Assembly: GCF_900107745.1 (NCBI RefSeq) | Contig: NZ_FNRO01000015.1 | Location: 105,319 to 169,318 of the forward strand | Direction: 5' to 3' | DNA: 64,000 bases | Source: Variovorax sp. YR216 | Lineage (GTDB): Bacteria > Pseudomonadota > Gammaproteobacteria > Burkholderiales > Burkholderiaceae_C | Shown here: positions 1 to 7,209 of the stretch, in pieces | Position numbering within the stretch: position 1 is the first letter of the stretch | Layout of the letters: each line of letters opens with the position of its first letter | The notes under the pieces: generated by a model | Databases searched by the model: none | The model's input: the letters and a program-made list of their open reading frames with translations, nothing else | What the model was told of the DNA's origin: nothing | Position numbers and translations under genes: made by a program

Positions 1-515
1 GGGTTGTTCCCCGTTGCGCTGAAGTCGGTCGGAAACACGTGCGCGGTGTTGGCGCGCTGGATCAGGCTGGCGGCGGGCACGCCGTTCTCGGCGTACTGCG
101 TCTGCACCGCCAGCATGGGATTCGGGCCGACGGTCGAATCCTTGGTGCCGGTGAACAGATAGACCTGCTGGGTGGCGACGTTGGCCTTGTTGTCGATCTG
201 CACGCCGCTCCAGCTGTCGATACTGGCCTGCATGGCGTTCAGCATGCCGGTGCTGATGACGTTGTTGTTCTGGCAGTTGCCATACGGATAGTGGTACTGG
301 CACAGGTACGGTGTGCCGGCAAAGATGCCCACACCCCGGAAGGTCGCCGAGTACGCGTAGCCCATGTTGATCGCCATCACCGCGCCCGAGGACAGTCCCG
401 AGACGGTGATGTTGGTGGTGTCGACGTTCAGTGCGGGCAGCGAGACGACCGCGTGGGCCGCCAGGGTCGTGGCACACAGGGCGCCGGCCGCGAGACCGGA
501 TCTGAGCGAAATCAT
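1..515 (-). CDS. PHA/PHB depolymerase-like secreted esterase (partial)
   Basis: The C-terminal part lies beyond the window edge; 171 codons are visible. The N-terminus has a short basic stretch and a hydrophobic signal-like segment (about residues 1-22). It is followed by a lipase box GLSSG at residues 40-44 and the context MGYAYSATFRGVGIFAGTPY. This layout is typical of extracellular polyhydroxyalkanoate depolymerases with a type 2 catalytic domain, where the box serine is the nucleophile. An AAGGAGAC ribosome site precedes the ATG. The likely role is hydrolysis of short-chain PHA in the periplasm or outside the cell. Substrate and full domain order cannot be judged from the fragment. It is on the same strand as the downstream crotonase operon but further along, after a 169-bp gap. 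Confidence 0.75.
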   Translation of the reverse strand, partial: MISLRSGLAAGALCATTLAAHAVVSLPALNVDTTNITVSGLSSGAVMAINMGYAYSATFRGVGIFAGTPYLCQYHYPYGNCQNNNVISTGMLNAMQASIDSWSGVQIDNKANVATQQVYLFTGTKDSTVGPNPMLAVQTQYAENGVPAASLIQRANTAHVFPTDFSATGNN

Positions 516-684
516 GCTGCTGTCTCCTTTTGTGATGGCGTGTTGAAGCTGCGCGCATGAGGCGCAACTTGCAGTCTCGCCATCGAGGAGGAGCCGCCAA
601 TGTGGAAATGTCACATCGCCCGGGTAGGAACGATGTGATCTGTGCGTCACCCGCCGACCACCGGCAGGCGCCTCGGCCCGCGCG

Positions 685-1491
685 CTATCTCGACGACTTC
701 TTGCGCCGCGCCACCATCGCAGCCACCCGCGCATCGATCGAAGCCCGGTCGGCTTGCGCGTTGTTCTCGATCGAAAGACGACGCTCCAGCGCCAGTGCTT
801 CGTTCATGCCCAGCGCCGCGCCTTCGTCCAGCAAGCGCTTGTAGGCCTTGAGCGTCTCCGGAACAGCGGCCGCCATCTGGCGCGCGATCTCCTCGGCCTT
901 GGGCATCAGCGCCTCGGGCTCGACGACGTGGTTGACCAGGCCCCATTCGAGCGCTTCCTCCGCACCCAGGAAGCGCCCCGTCAACGCCAGCTCCTTCGCA
1001 CGTGAAAGCCCGATGAGCCGCGCCATCCGCACCGACCCGCCCCACCCCGGCAGCAACCCGACATGCGCATGCGTGTCGGCGAAGCGCGCCTGCGTCGATG
1101 CCACGAGTAGATCGCACGACAGCGCGATCTCGAGCCCGCCGGTCATCGCCAGCCCGTTGATCGCACCGATCACCGGCCCGCTGAATGCGCGGATCGCGCG
1201 CACCGGATCGTTGTCGTACGCCCCGGCCGCAAGCTCGCCGGTCGCGCCCCATTCGTCGAGATCCATGCCGGCCGAGAACGCACGCCCCGCACCGGTGAGC
1301 ACCAGCACGCGCACGCCCGGATCGGCCTCCAGCGCCGCGAGCGCCTCGACGAACTCGCGGCGCAGCTCGTTCGACAGCGTGTTGAGCTTGTCGGGCCGGT
1401 TCAGCGCGACGGTCGCGAAACCGTCGTCGCTGCGCGCGATCTCCAGCGTGCGGTAGCGCGTGGGTCGTTGTTGCGAGTCGCCTTCGGCCAT
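685..1491 (-). CDS. enoyl-CoA hydratase/isomerase family protein
   Basis: This is a crotonase-fold protein of 268 residues, a normal family length. The oxyanion-hole segments are recognisable: FSAGMDLDEW near residue 61 and NGLAMTGGLEIAL near 110. The first catalytic Glu (GGLEIAL) is kept. At the second Glu site the protein reads THAHVGLLPGWGG, so a canonical hydratase acid is not obvious. It may act as a hydratase on a branched or cyclic substrate, or as an isomerase. I chose the ATG at 1491 (MAEGDSQQ) over the ATG at 1512 because the latter lies inside the upstream reading frame. It is the last gene of the operon that starts at 6032. A BadK-like role, hydrating a cyclohexenecarboxyl-CoA, is possible but unproven. 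Confidence 0.85.
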   Translation of the reverse strand: MAEGDSQQRPTRYRTLEIARSDDGFATVALNRPDKLNTLSNELRREFVEALAALEADPGVRVLVLTGAGRAFSAGMDLDEWGATGELAAGAYDNDPVRAIRAFSGPVIGAINGLAMTGGLEIALSCDLLVASTQARFADTHAHVGLLPGWGGSVRMARLIGLSRAKELALTGRFLGAEEALEWGLVNHVVEPEALMPKAEEIARQMAAAVPETLKAYKRLLDEGAALGMNEALALERRLSIENNAQADRASIDARVAAMVARRKKSSR

Positions 1492-1496
1492 GCGGC

Positions 1497-1802
1497 TCAC
1501 TGTACCTTGCACTCCGGACTCGCCGGCGGGAAGAGCGACGCGCTCGCGGGCGTGCCCGAATGCGACTGCAGCACCACCTCGAACTTGCGGCCGAGCGCGC
1601 CGCCCTGCGCGTTCAGGATGTCGACCGCGGTGCGCGCCGAGTCCTCGACGACGCTCGCGTAGGTCGCGAAGGGGCCGCTGTCGATGGTCAGCACGCCGAC
1701 CTTGATCGGGCCGCCGGCCTGCGCGAATGCCGCAGCAGGCGCAGTGAGCGCCAACGCTGCGGCCGTGGCGAGGGTGATCGATCTTCTCGAGAGTCCGGTC
1801 AC
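1497..1802 (-). pseudogene. truncated branched-chain-type ABC substrate-binding protein
   Basis: The frame starts with GTG after a good AGGAGAC site. It encodes a signal peptide (SRRSITLATAAALALTAPAA) and the first ~70 residues of a periplasmic Leu/Ile/Val-type binding protein (IKVGVLTIDSGPFATYASVVEDSA and so on). After HSGTPASAS it runs into an unrelated tail and stops at residue 101, whereas the family is normally near 400 residues. The break point abuts the crotonase start 5 bp downstream, so most of the gene seems to have been deleted. It is not a recent copy of the intact binding protein at 9834-11033, because the two N-termini differ clearly. A short secreted peptide could still be made, but a ligand-binding fold is not possible. 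Confidence 0.75.
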
Positions 1803-1839
1803 GTCTGTCTCCTGGGTGTGTGTTGGCGTCGATTCGGGC

Positions 1840-2334
1840 TCAGCTCTCGCGGCCGCTCGACATCTCCGCGAAGAGCGGCAGCGGCGAGTTCTTGAGCTCG
1901 ATCGCGATCTCGGCGCGCATCGTGTCGCGCAGCAGGGTTTCGAGCTCGGCGGCGAGCGGTGCGCCGAGCCCGGCCTGTTGCGCTTCGAGCCAACCCAGCA
2001 GCGTGCAGATCGCGCCATTGACCTCGTCGCGCAGGCGCAGCAGGTCGGCGACGGCAGCGCTGGCTAGCGCGGGCCGCGCCGGCAGCTCGGGCAGGCGCAC
2101 GGCCGGCGCCTTGTCGCGCACGTGGGCCGCGAACCGGTCCAGCGTATCGAAGTGCTTGCCGACCTCTTCGCGCAGGAAGCCGGCGGACCAGTCGGCGCGC
2201 ACCTTGAAGGTGTTGAGCAGGTTGATCACGCCATAGACCTGTCCGCGCGCGAATTCATCGTCCAGCCGCGTGAGCACTTCCTGGCGCAGCGTGGCGTTCA
2301 TGCCGTCGATGAGGCGGGCAAAGGAGTTGTTCAT
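1840..2334 (-). CDS. small helical protein of unknown function, paired with phosphotransferase
   Basis: The product has 164 residues, no signal peptide and no membrane segment, and is rich in Leu, Ala, Arg and Glu, which suggests a helical bundle. I do not recognise a family. Its ATG overlaps the stop of the upstream phosphotransferase gene (ATGA at 2331-2334), so the two are translationally coupled and probably work together. In the Pseudomonas putida levulinate operon, a small protein (LvaB) also sits beside the phosphotransferase LvaA and is needed for it. The resemblance here is in position only; I cannot claim sequence homology. A partner or assembly subunit of the kinase is the best inference. 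Confidence 0.8.
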   Translation of the reverse strand: MNNSFARLIDGMNATLRQEVLTRLDDEFARGQVYGVINLLNTFKVRADWSAGFLREEVGKHFDTLDRFAAHVRDKAPAVRLPELPARPALASAAVADLLRLRDEVNGAICTLLGWLEAQQAGLGAPLAAELETLLRDTMRAEIAIELKNSPLPLFAEMSSGRES

Positions 2335-3365
2335 CGTGCACCCTCGATGGTCTTTTCCATCTGCCGCAGGCAGGTCGCGATCTGGCTGCCCATCGCGGGC
2401 ATGCGCATGTCGTTGAAGCGGCCTTCCTCGAAGCAGCGCGCCGCCGCCATGTGCGTGGCCGCGAGCTTGAGCAGCGACAGCGCCTGGTAGTAGCGAACGG
2501 ATCGCATCGACACCTCGAAGCCCACCTTCTCGCCGTAGCGCGCGTAGAACCACTCGGGCTCGGCGAGGCGGCAGATCAGCTTGCTGCCGCCCATGTACAT
2601 CGGCAGGCTCGCCCAGCCGAGGTCTTCGTGCGGGTCGCCGAGGTGCACCAGTTCCCAGTCGAGGATCGCGGTGATGCGCCCGCCGTGTTCGAGGAAGTTG
2701 CCGGTGCGGTAGTCGCCATGCACGATCGAGACGCGCGGCGCCTCGGGGCAATGCGCCTTCAGCCAGCGCAGGCCCCATTCGGCCAGCGGATAGGGCCGCA
2801 TCGCCCAGCGTGCGATCTGCGCTTCCCAGTGCTCCACGTTGAGCCGGGCCGCGTTCTGCGCGGTGATGCCGTGCGCGAGTTCCGCGACCGGCTTGCTCTG
2901 CCACTCGACGCGATGCAATGCGGCCAGCGAATCGATGAACTGTTCGGCGAGGCGGCGGCGGTAACCGTCTTCCAGCCCCGGTTCGTTGGCCGAGACCCAG
3001 GGCACGACCGCTTCGCCCGAGACCTTCTCGCAGAACATGAAGGGCGCGCCGAGGATCGACGGGTCGTCGCTGCTCCAGTAGGCGCGCGGCACCGGCACAT
3101 CGCTGCCTTCGAGCGACTGCATCGACAGCACCTGCGGGCGCGCGCTGTATGGCGCGAACAGGCCGTAGTCCGGGCCGAGGCGCAGGATGAGCTCGCGCGT
3201 GCCGGTGTCGCCATCGATGCCGCTCACCGGCACCGAATAGGTCAGCCATGAGAAGCCGACCGGAAAGCGCCGCACCGGCCCGATCTCGACCGGGTGGCCG
3301 AGCTGCGCGCCGAGGTAGTCGGCGATCTTCGGTGCCAGCGTGGCATCGTCTATGAGCGTTTGCAT
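2331..3365 (-). CDS. APH-family phosphotransferase (ACAD10/11- or LvaA-type)
   Basis: The product is 344 residues long with the aminoglycoside/choline-kinase-like fold. The catalytic loop is IVHGDYRTGNFL (HGD at 216-218, Asn223) and the metal-binding loop is ILDWE (Asp236). The tail HLGDPHEDLGW is typical of the phosphotransferase group found with acyl-CoA dehydrogenases. Homologues include the kinase domains of mammalian ACAD10/11 and bacterial LvaA, which phosphorylate hydroxyacyl-CoA so the hydroxyl can be removed as phosphate. The start at 3365 (MQTLIDD) lies 5 bp after the phosphatase stop; no strong ribosome site is seen, so coupling is likely. Operon neighbours are an acyl-CoA dehydrogenase, an SDR and a phosphatase. 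The substrate is unknown. Confidence 0.88.
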   Translation of the reverse strand: MQTLIDDATLAPKIADYLGAQLGHPVEIGPVRRFPVGFSWLTYSVPVSGIDGDTGTRELILRLGPDYGLFAPYSARPQVLSMQSLEGSDVPVPRAYWSSDDPSILGAPFMFCEKVSGEAVVPWVSANEPGLEDGYRRRLAEQFIDSLAALHRVEWQSKPVAELAHGITAQNAARLNVEHWEAQIARWAMRPYPLAEWGLRWLKAHCPEAPRVSIVHGDYRTGNFLEHGGRITAILDWELVHLGDPHEDLGWASLPMYMGGSKLICRLAEPEWFYARYGEKVGFEVSMRSVRYYQALSLLKLAATHMAAARCFEEGRFNDMRMPAMGSQIATCLRQMEKTIEGAR

Positions 3366-3370
3366 TCGAG

Positions 3371-3994
3371 TCAGCCGGAGGAGGTTTTTGAGCGCGCGGC
3401 CTTCACCAGCGGCGGCAGGTGGTTGCGTTCGTTCACGCTCGCCACGCCGATCGCGCCGCCGGGCAGCGCGCGCAGCCGCGTCATCGACGCGTAGCCGGGC
3501 GCGAAGTGCACGAGGCGCGGCAAGCCCAGCGCATGCGACAGCACCACGTTGATCGGCAGGCCGTGCGTGAACACCGCGACATGCCCGTCGTTCGGAAGCG
3601 GGCCGACGGTCGATTCGAGCGCGTGCAGCACGCCGCTGCGAAACGCTGCCGCATCCCCGCCGAAGAAGGCGATCGGGTCGTCGAGGAAGCGCGACCACTC
3701 GTTCTCGCCGAGCGCGCGCAGGGTTTCGGTGGAGCGATAGCGGTCCACATGCCGGTCGGCCTCGGCCCAGCCGTCGATCGTTTCGATCGCGAGCCCAAGC
3801 CGCTCGGCGAGCGGCTGCGCGGTCTGCAAGGCGCGCGTCATCGGGCTGCTCACGATGCGGGTGATGCCTTCGAGCGCCAGCCGGTCGGCCACCGCGCGCG
3901 CCTGCGCGATGCCGTCGGCGCGCAGCGGCGGATCGTGCGGACGATCGCGATCGTCCTCGTCAGGGCGCCCGTGGCGAACGAGCACGAGCTTCAT
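3371..3994 (-). CDS. histidine phosphatase family protein
   Basis: The product has 207 residues of the phosphoglycerate-mutase-like branch-1 histidine phosphatase superfamily. The phospho-accepting motif is LVRHGRP (RHG at 7-9) and the second catalytic His is in VFTHG (His144). SSPMTRALQTA at 49-59 is the usual substrate-loop signature. It starts 4 bp after the SDR gene and ends 5 bp before the phosphotransferase, so it belongs to the same transcript. A cytosolic phosphatase beside an APH-type kinase is uncommon. It could remove phosphate from a phospho-acyl-CoA intermediate or act as a housekeeping repair enzyme. A sugar-phosphate mutase role is unlikely from context. Confidence 0.88.
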   Translation of the reverse strand: MKLVLVRHGRPDEDDRDRPHDPPLRADGIAQARAVADRLALEGITRIVSSPMTRALQTAQPLAERLGLAIETIDGWAEADRHVDRYRSTETLRALGENEWSRFLDDPIAFFGGDAAAFRSGVLHALESTVGPLPNDGHVAVFTHGLPINVVLSHALGLPRLVHFAPGYASMTRLRALPGGAIGVASVNERNHLPPLVKAARSKTSSG

Positions 3995-3998
3995 GGCT

Positions 3999-4868
3999 TC
4001 AACGTCCCTGCAGCAGCAGTTCGGGCAGCGTCGCGCGGTGGAAGCCCTCGTAGGGCTGGCTGCGGTCGTGGGGCGACTGCTTCCAGGTGCCGCGCGCGTT
4101 GGGCGTGCCGCCGTCGACGCGAATGCAGCTTCCGGTGATGTAGGCGGCCGCGGGCGAGAGCAGGTAGACGATGGCGGCCGACACTTCCGCCTCGGTGCCG
4201 AAGCGCTGCAGCGGCACGGTGGGCGGGAATTCGAGGATCTTCGCCTTCGCTTCCGGCGCGTAGGTGTCGAAGCCGCTCGATGCGATGCCACCCGGTGCGA
4301 CCGTGTTCACGCGCACGCCCGACTGCGCCCATTCGCAGGCCGCGGTTTCGCTCAGCGTGAGCATGCCGCCGCGCGCCGCGCCGGAATGCGCGAAGTCGGG
4401 CCAGCCGTGCCAGATGTCGGCAATGATGTTGACGATCGCGCCGCCGTGGTTCTCCATCCAGCGCTTGTAGGCCTCGCGCATGAAGATGAAGCCGCCGGTG
4501 AGGTTGTTGCGCACCACCGCCTCGAAGCCCTTGGTCGAGATGGTCTTCATCGGGGTGCGGTACTGGCCGCCGGCGTTGTTCACGAGGCCGTCGAGCCGCC
4601 CGCGCGCCGCGAGTACTGCGTCGATGGTCTCGCCGACCGCGATCTCGTCGCGGATGTCGCAGGGATGGGCGCTCGCACTGCCGCCGTCCTCGGCGATCTC
4701 GTTGCGCACACTCTCCAGCTTCTCGGCGGTGCGGCCGACCAGCGCGACGTGCGCGCCGAGCGATGCGAGCTCATGCGCGGTGCAGCGCCCGATGCCGCTG
4801 CCACCGCCGGTCACGATGATGGTCTGGCCGTCGAAGACGCCGGGGCGAAAAACCGATTGATAGGGCAT
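3999..4868 (-). CDS. SDR family, PECR-like trans-2-enoyl-CoA reductase
   Basis: This SDR of 289 residues has TGGGSGIG at 20-27 for NAD(P)H binding and NNAG at 97-100. At the active site the usual Tyr-x-x-x-Lys is replaced by HSGAARGG (161-168), so Tyr becomes His and Lys becomes Arg. Peroxisomal trans-2-enoyl-CoA reductase (PECR) has the near-identical HSGAARAG, and the following SETAACEWAQSGVRVNTVAPGGI also fits that enzyme. I therefore read it as an acyl-CoA double-bond reductase (or related 2,4-dienoyl type) rather than an alcohol dehydrogenase. It starts 18 bp after the acyl-CoA dehydrogenase gene and is second in its operon. Confidence 0.85.
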   Translation of the reverse strand: MPYQSVFRPGVFDGQTIIVTGGGSGIGRCTAHELASLGAHVALVGRTAEKLESVRNEIAEDGGSASAHPCDIRDEIAVGETIDAVLAARGRLDGLVNNAGGQYRTPMKTISTKGFEAVVRNNLTGGFIFMREAYKRWMENHGGAIVNIIADIWHGWPDFAHSGAARGGMLTLSETAACEWAQSGVRVNTVAPGGIASSGFDTYAPEAKAKILEFPPTVPLQRFGTEAEVSAAIVYLLSPAAAYITGSCIRVDGGTPNARGTWKQSPHDRSQPYEGFHRATLPELLLQGR

Positions 4869-4886
4869 GCCGTCTCCTCTTTCAGT

Positions 4887-6032
4887 TCATTGCGCCGCCG
4901 CGCGGCCGATGCGGCTGCGGGCGATCACCAGCTTCATGATCCCGGCGGTGCCGTCGCCGATCTCCAACCCCATCACGTCGCGCATGCGCTGCTGGTGCGG
5001 GAGGTCCTTCGACCAGCCGTAGTGGCCGAAGGTCAGCAGACACTGGTGGATCACGTCGAAGGCGGTCTTCGGGCCCATCCACTTCACCATCGCCGCTTCG
5101 GCGGTGTGCGGCTGGCCCGCATCGCGCAGCGCGAGCGCATGGAAGGACAACTGGCGCACCGCCGCGATGTGCGATTCGCCCTCGGCCAGCGGAAAGCTCA
5201 CGCCCTGGAACTGCCCGATCGGCCGGCCGAAGGCTTCGCGCTCCTGCGCGTAGGCCCAGGCTTCGTCGAGCGAGGCCTGCGCCGCGCCGCAGCACTGCAG
5301 CGCGATCAGCGCGCGGCTGTAGTCGAAGCCCTGCATCACCTGTGTGAAGCCCTTGCCCTCGTCGCCGAGGCGATGGCTCGCGGGCACCTTCACGTCGTCG
5401 AAGAAGACCGAGCCGCGCCCGATGATCGCGCTGCCGACGTCGTCGAAATGCGTGCGCTGGATGCCGGGCGTTTCCGCAGGGATGAAGAAGGCCGAGACGC
5501 CCTTGGCGCCCTCCTCCGGCTTGCCGGTGCGCGCGAAGATCAGGTAGGCATCGGCGCGGTCGGCGAAGGTGATCGAGGTCTTCTCGCCGTTGATGATGTA
5601 GTGATCGCCGTCGCGCCGCGCGCGCAGCTGCAGGTTGCTCGCATCGGAACCGCCGCGCGGCTCGGTCAGGCAGATCGCGACCACCGCTTCGCCGCGGATC
5701 ATGCGCGGCACCCATTCTTCGACGACGGCGGGCTGCGCATGGCGGATCAGGATCGCGGCGTTGAGCGACACGCCCACCGGCACCGCGCTGACGTTGAAGT
5801 CGCCGTAGGCCAGCTCCTCCGCGATGATCCCGGTCGTGACTGCGTCCGCGCCCAGGCCGCCGAACCGCTCGGGCAGGTCGACGCCGATCAGGCCGAGACG
5901 GCCCATCTCGCTCAGCAGGTCGCGGTCGAGCACGCCGAGCTTCTCGCGCTTCTGGTAGTCGGGGAGCAGCCGCTCGCGGGCGAACCGGCGGGCCGATTCC
6001 TGCAGGGCCTTCTGGTCTTCGGTCAGAACCAT
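4887..6032 (-). CDS. acyl-CoA dehydrogenase with Asp at the usual Glu position
   Basis: The product has 381 residues with the full acyl-CoA dehydrogenase fold: N-terminal helices, ICLTEPRGGSDASN FAD/substrate loop near 140, and a C-terminal helical domain. In the classical family the base lies in a (Y)EGT motif near the C-terminus. Here the sequence reads IGDGTAGI with Asp360, so the base is shortened or the chemistry differs. Together with the phosphotransferase and phosphatase downstream, this recalls the ACAD10/11 and LvaC systems. It is the first gene of a seven-member operon. A conserved palindrome at 6091-6110 lies 59 bp upstream, so control by the MarR regulator is likely. Confidence 0.88.
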   Translation of the reverse strand: MVLTEDQKALQESARRFARERLLPDYQKREKLGVLDRDLLSEMGRLGLIGVDLPERFGGLGADAVTTGIIAEELAYGDFNVSAVPVGVSLNAAILIRHAQPAVVEEWVPRMIRGEAVVAICLTEPRGGSDASNLQLRARRDGDHYIINGEKTSITFADRADAYLIFARTGKPEEGAKGVSAFFIPAETPGIQRTHFDDVGSAIIGRGSVFFDDVKVPASHRLGDEGKGFTQVMQGFDYSRALIALQCCGAAQASLDEAWAYAQEREAFGRPIGQFQGVSFPLAEGESHIAAVRQLSFHALALRDAGQPHTAEAAMVKWMGPKTAFDVIHQCLLTFGHYGWSKDLPHQQRMRDVMGLEIGDGTAGIMKLVIARSRIGRAAAQ

Positions 6033-6090
6033 GTGGTTGTCTCTTCCGTGTTGTCTGGCACGGCCGGTGGTCTCGGCCGCTGGAAGCCAT

Positions 6091-6110
6091 ATCGTACACT
6101 CGCGTACGAT
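6091..6110. promoter_or_regulatory. regulon palindrome, site A (best copy)
   Basis: The sequence is ATCGTAC-ACTCGC-GTACGAT, a perfect 7-bp inverted repeat with a 6-bp spacer, 59 bp upstream of the acyl-CoA dehydrogenase start at 6032. Close relatives occur in five other intergenic regions of the island. The size and symmetry fit a MarR- or TetR-type dimer operator. The local MarR gene is the first candidate regulator (inference). Confidence 0.75.
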
Positions 6111-6134
6111 ACGCATCAATATACTTTTGGGTCC

Positions 6135-6344
6135 TCAGATCTTTCGCTCGTGCCCGACCCAGTACGGATCGCGCAGCACGTTCTTGCGCACCTTGCCAAC
6201 CGGCGTGACCGGAAGCGGATCGGCGCGGAACTCGATGCTGAAGGGCATCGCGCGCAAGCCAGCCGCGGCAGCCGCATGGCAAAGACCCAGCCCCATCAGG
6301 CCCGGACCGACGATGCCGATGCCGATGCCGATGCGCATGTTCAT
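6135..6344 (-). pseudogene. chimeric remnant: Rossmann start joined to acyl-CoA synthetase tail
   Basis: A 69-residue frame holds two unrelated pieces. Residues 3-31 (IGIVGPGLMGLGLCHAAAAAG) carry the GxGxMGxG nucleotide-binding start seen in 3-hydroxyacyl-CoA dehydrogenases. Residues 32-69 end in LPVTPVGKVRKNVLRDPYW and GHERKI, which is the C-terminal end of AMP-forming acyl-CoA synthetases, including the lysine of the PxGK motif. Neither is complete. A run of four GATGCC units (6312-6335) sits in the first part. I read the frame as decayed debris of two fatty-acid genes fused by deletion. The identification of the second piece is firmer than that of the first. Confidence 0.6.
6312..6335. repeat. 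short tandem repeat of GATGCC
   Basis: Four consecutive hexamers (three GATGCC and one GATGCG) lie within the remnant frame on the opposite strand. They encode alternating small residues there (IGIGIGIG). This is a possible slippage site; no other function is apparent. Confidence 0.7.
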
Positions 6345-6402
6345 CGCTTCGCGTCTGCAATTGTTGTGGCAGAACCCCGTGACCACCGGCGGCGGACGGC
6401 GT

Positions 6403-7209
6403 TCATGCGCCGGCTTTTCGGCGGCTGAGCAACGCCTGTGCCGCGCGCTGGAGATCACCCGTGGAGCGCGCGAGGATCTGCGTGCGGTTCTCCAGCTCGA
6501 TCGCGGCGGCGAGGCTGGCGCTTTCGAGGTTGGCCCACCCGCCGCGCTTGGTCATCCAGACCGCGAAGGCGCTGTTTGCGGCGATGCTCTGCGCCATCTC
6601 CAGGGCTCTTGGCATCAGCGCATCGTCCTCCACCACTTCGCTGACAAGGCCGATGCGTGCGGCTTCTTCCGACTGGACTATCCGGCCGGTCAGCATCATC
6701 TCGAAAGAGCGCGAGCTGCCGACCGCACGCGGCAGCAGCCAGCTCACGCCGATGTCGCAGCTCGACATGCCGACCTTGACGAACGCGGCATTGAACGAGG
6801 CGGACTTGGCGGCAATGCGGATCTCGGCCGCAAGCGCGATGCCGAGCCCCGCCCCGTTGGCCGGCCCGTTGACCGCCGCTATCACCGGCTGACGCAACCC
6901 GCGCAGCCGTGTGACGAGGCCCGCGAACAGCTCCTGGCGCTTCATCCACGCCTGCGTCTCACCGTGCTCGCTGCCCGGTGCATCGCCCGCCATCGAGAGA
7001 TCGAAGCCCGCGCAAAAGCCGCGGCCTTCGCCGGTCACGATCAGCACGCGGCAGCCGTCGTCGTCGTCGACGCGATCGAGCAGCTCACCGATGAGGCGTA
7101 CCGCCTGATCGTCGAGCGCATTGAGCCTCGCGGGCCGCGACAGGCGCAGCAAGGCAATCCCTTCGGCGGCGCGCTCCAGCGATGCGCCGGGCGACGTCGC
7201 TTCAGGCAT
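6403..7209 (-). CDS. enoyl-CoA hydratase/isomerase family protein
   Basis: The product is a 268-residue crotonase. The oxyanion hole is formed by FCAGFDLS (about 66-73) and NGPANGAGLGIAL (about 114-126). At the two hydratase Glu positions the protein has Gly (GAGLGIAL) and the stretch FVKVGMSSCDIGVSW. That pattern is common in crotonases of the isomerase or 'Asp' type, so simple water addition is doubtful. It overlaps the upstream acyl-CoA synthetase gene by 8 bp and is the last gene of the Liv transporter operon. A function in handling the imported acid after CoA activation is likely; the exact reaction is not determinable here. Confidence 0.85.
   Translation of the reverse strand: MPEATSPGASLERAAEGIALLRLSRPARLNALDDQAVRLIGELLDRVDDDDGCRVLIVTGEGRGFCAGFDLSMAGDAPGSEHGETQAWMKRQELFAGLVTRLRGLRQPVIAAVNGPANGAGLGIALAAEIRIAAKSASFNAAFVKVGMSSCDIGVSWLLPRAVGSSRSFEMMLTGRIVQSEEAARIGLVSEVVEDDALMPRALEMAQSIAANSAFAVWMTKRGGWANLESASLAAAIELENRTQILARSTGDLQRAAQALLSRRKAGA

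Noticed and set aside
1840..2334. Calling the small protein LvaB
   Set aside because: Its position beside the phosphotransferase is similar, but I see no sequence resemblance that would support the name.
6312..6335. GATGCC repeats as a CRISPR-like or regulatory iteron array
   Set aside because: They are only four 6-bp units with no spacers, lying in a decayed frame, so a simple tandem repeat is the better explanation.
3855..6428. Very long open frame on the plus strand (about 850 codons) opposite the first operon
   Set aside because: The encoded text is Arg/Ala/His-rich and has no domain. The minus-strand frames there are well-known enzyme families. It is a high-GC antisense shadow.
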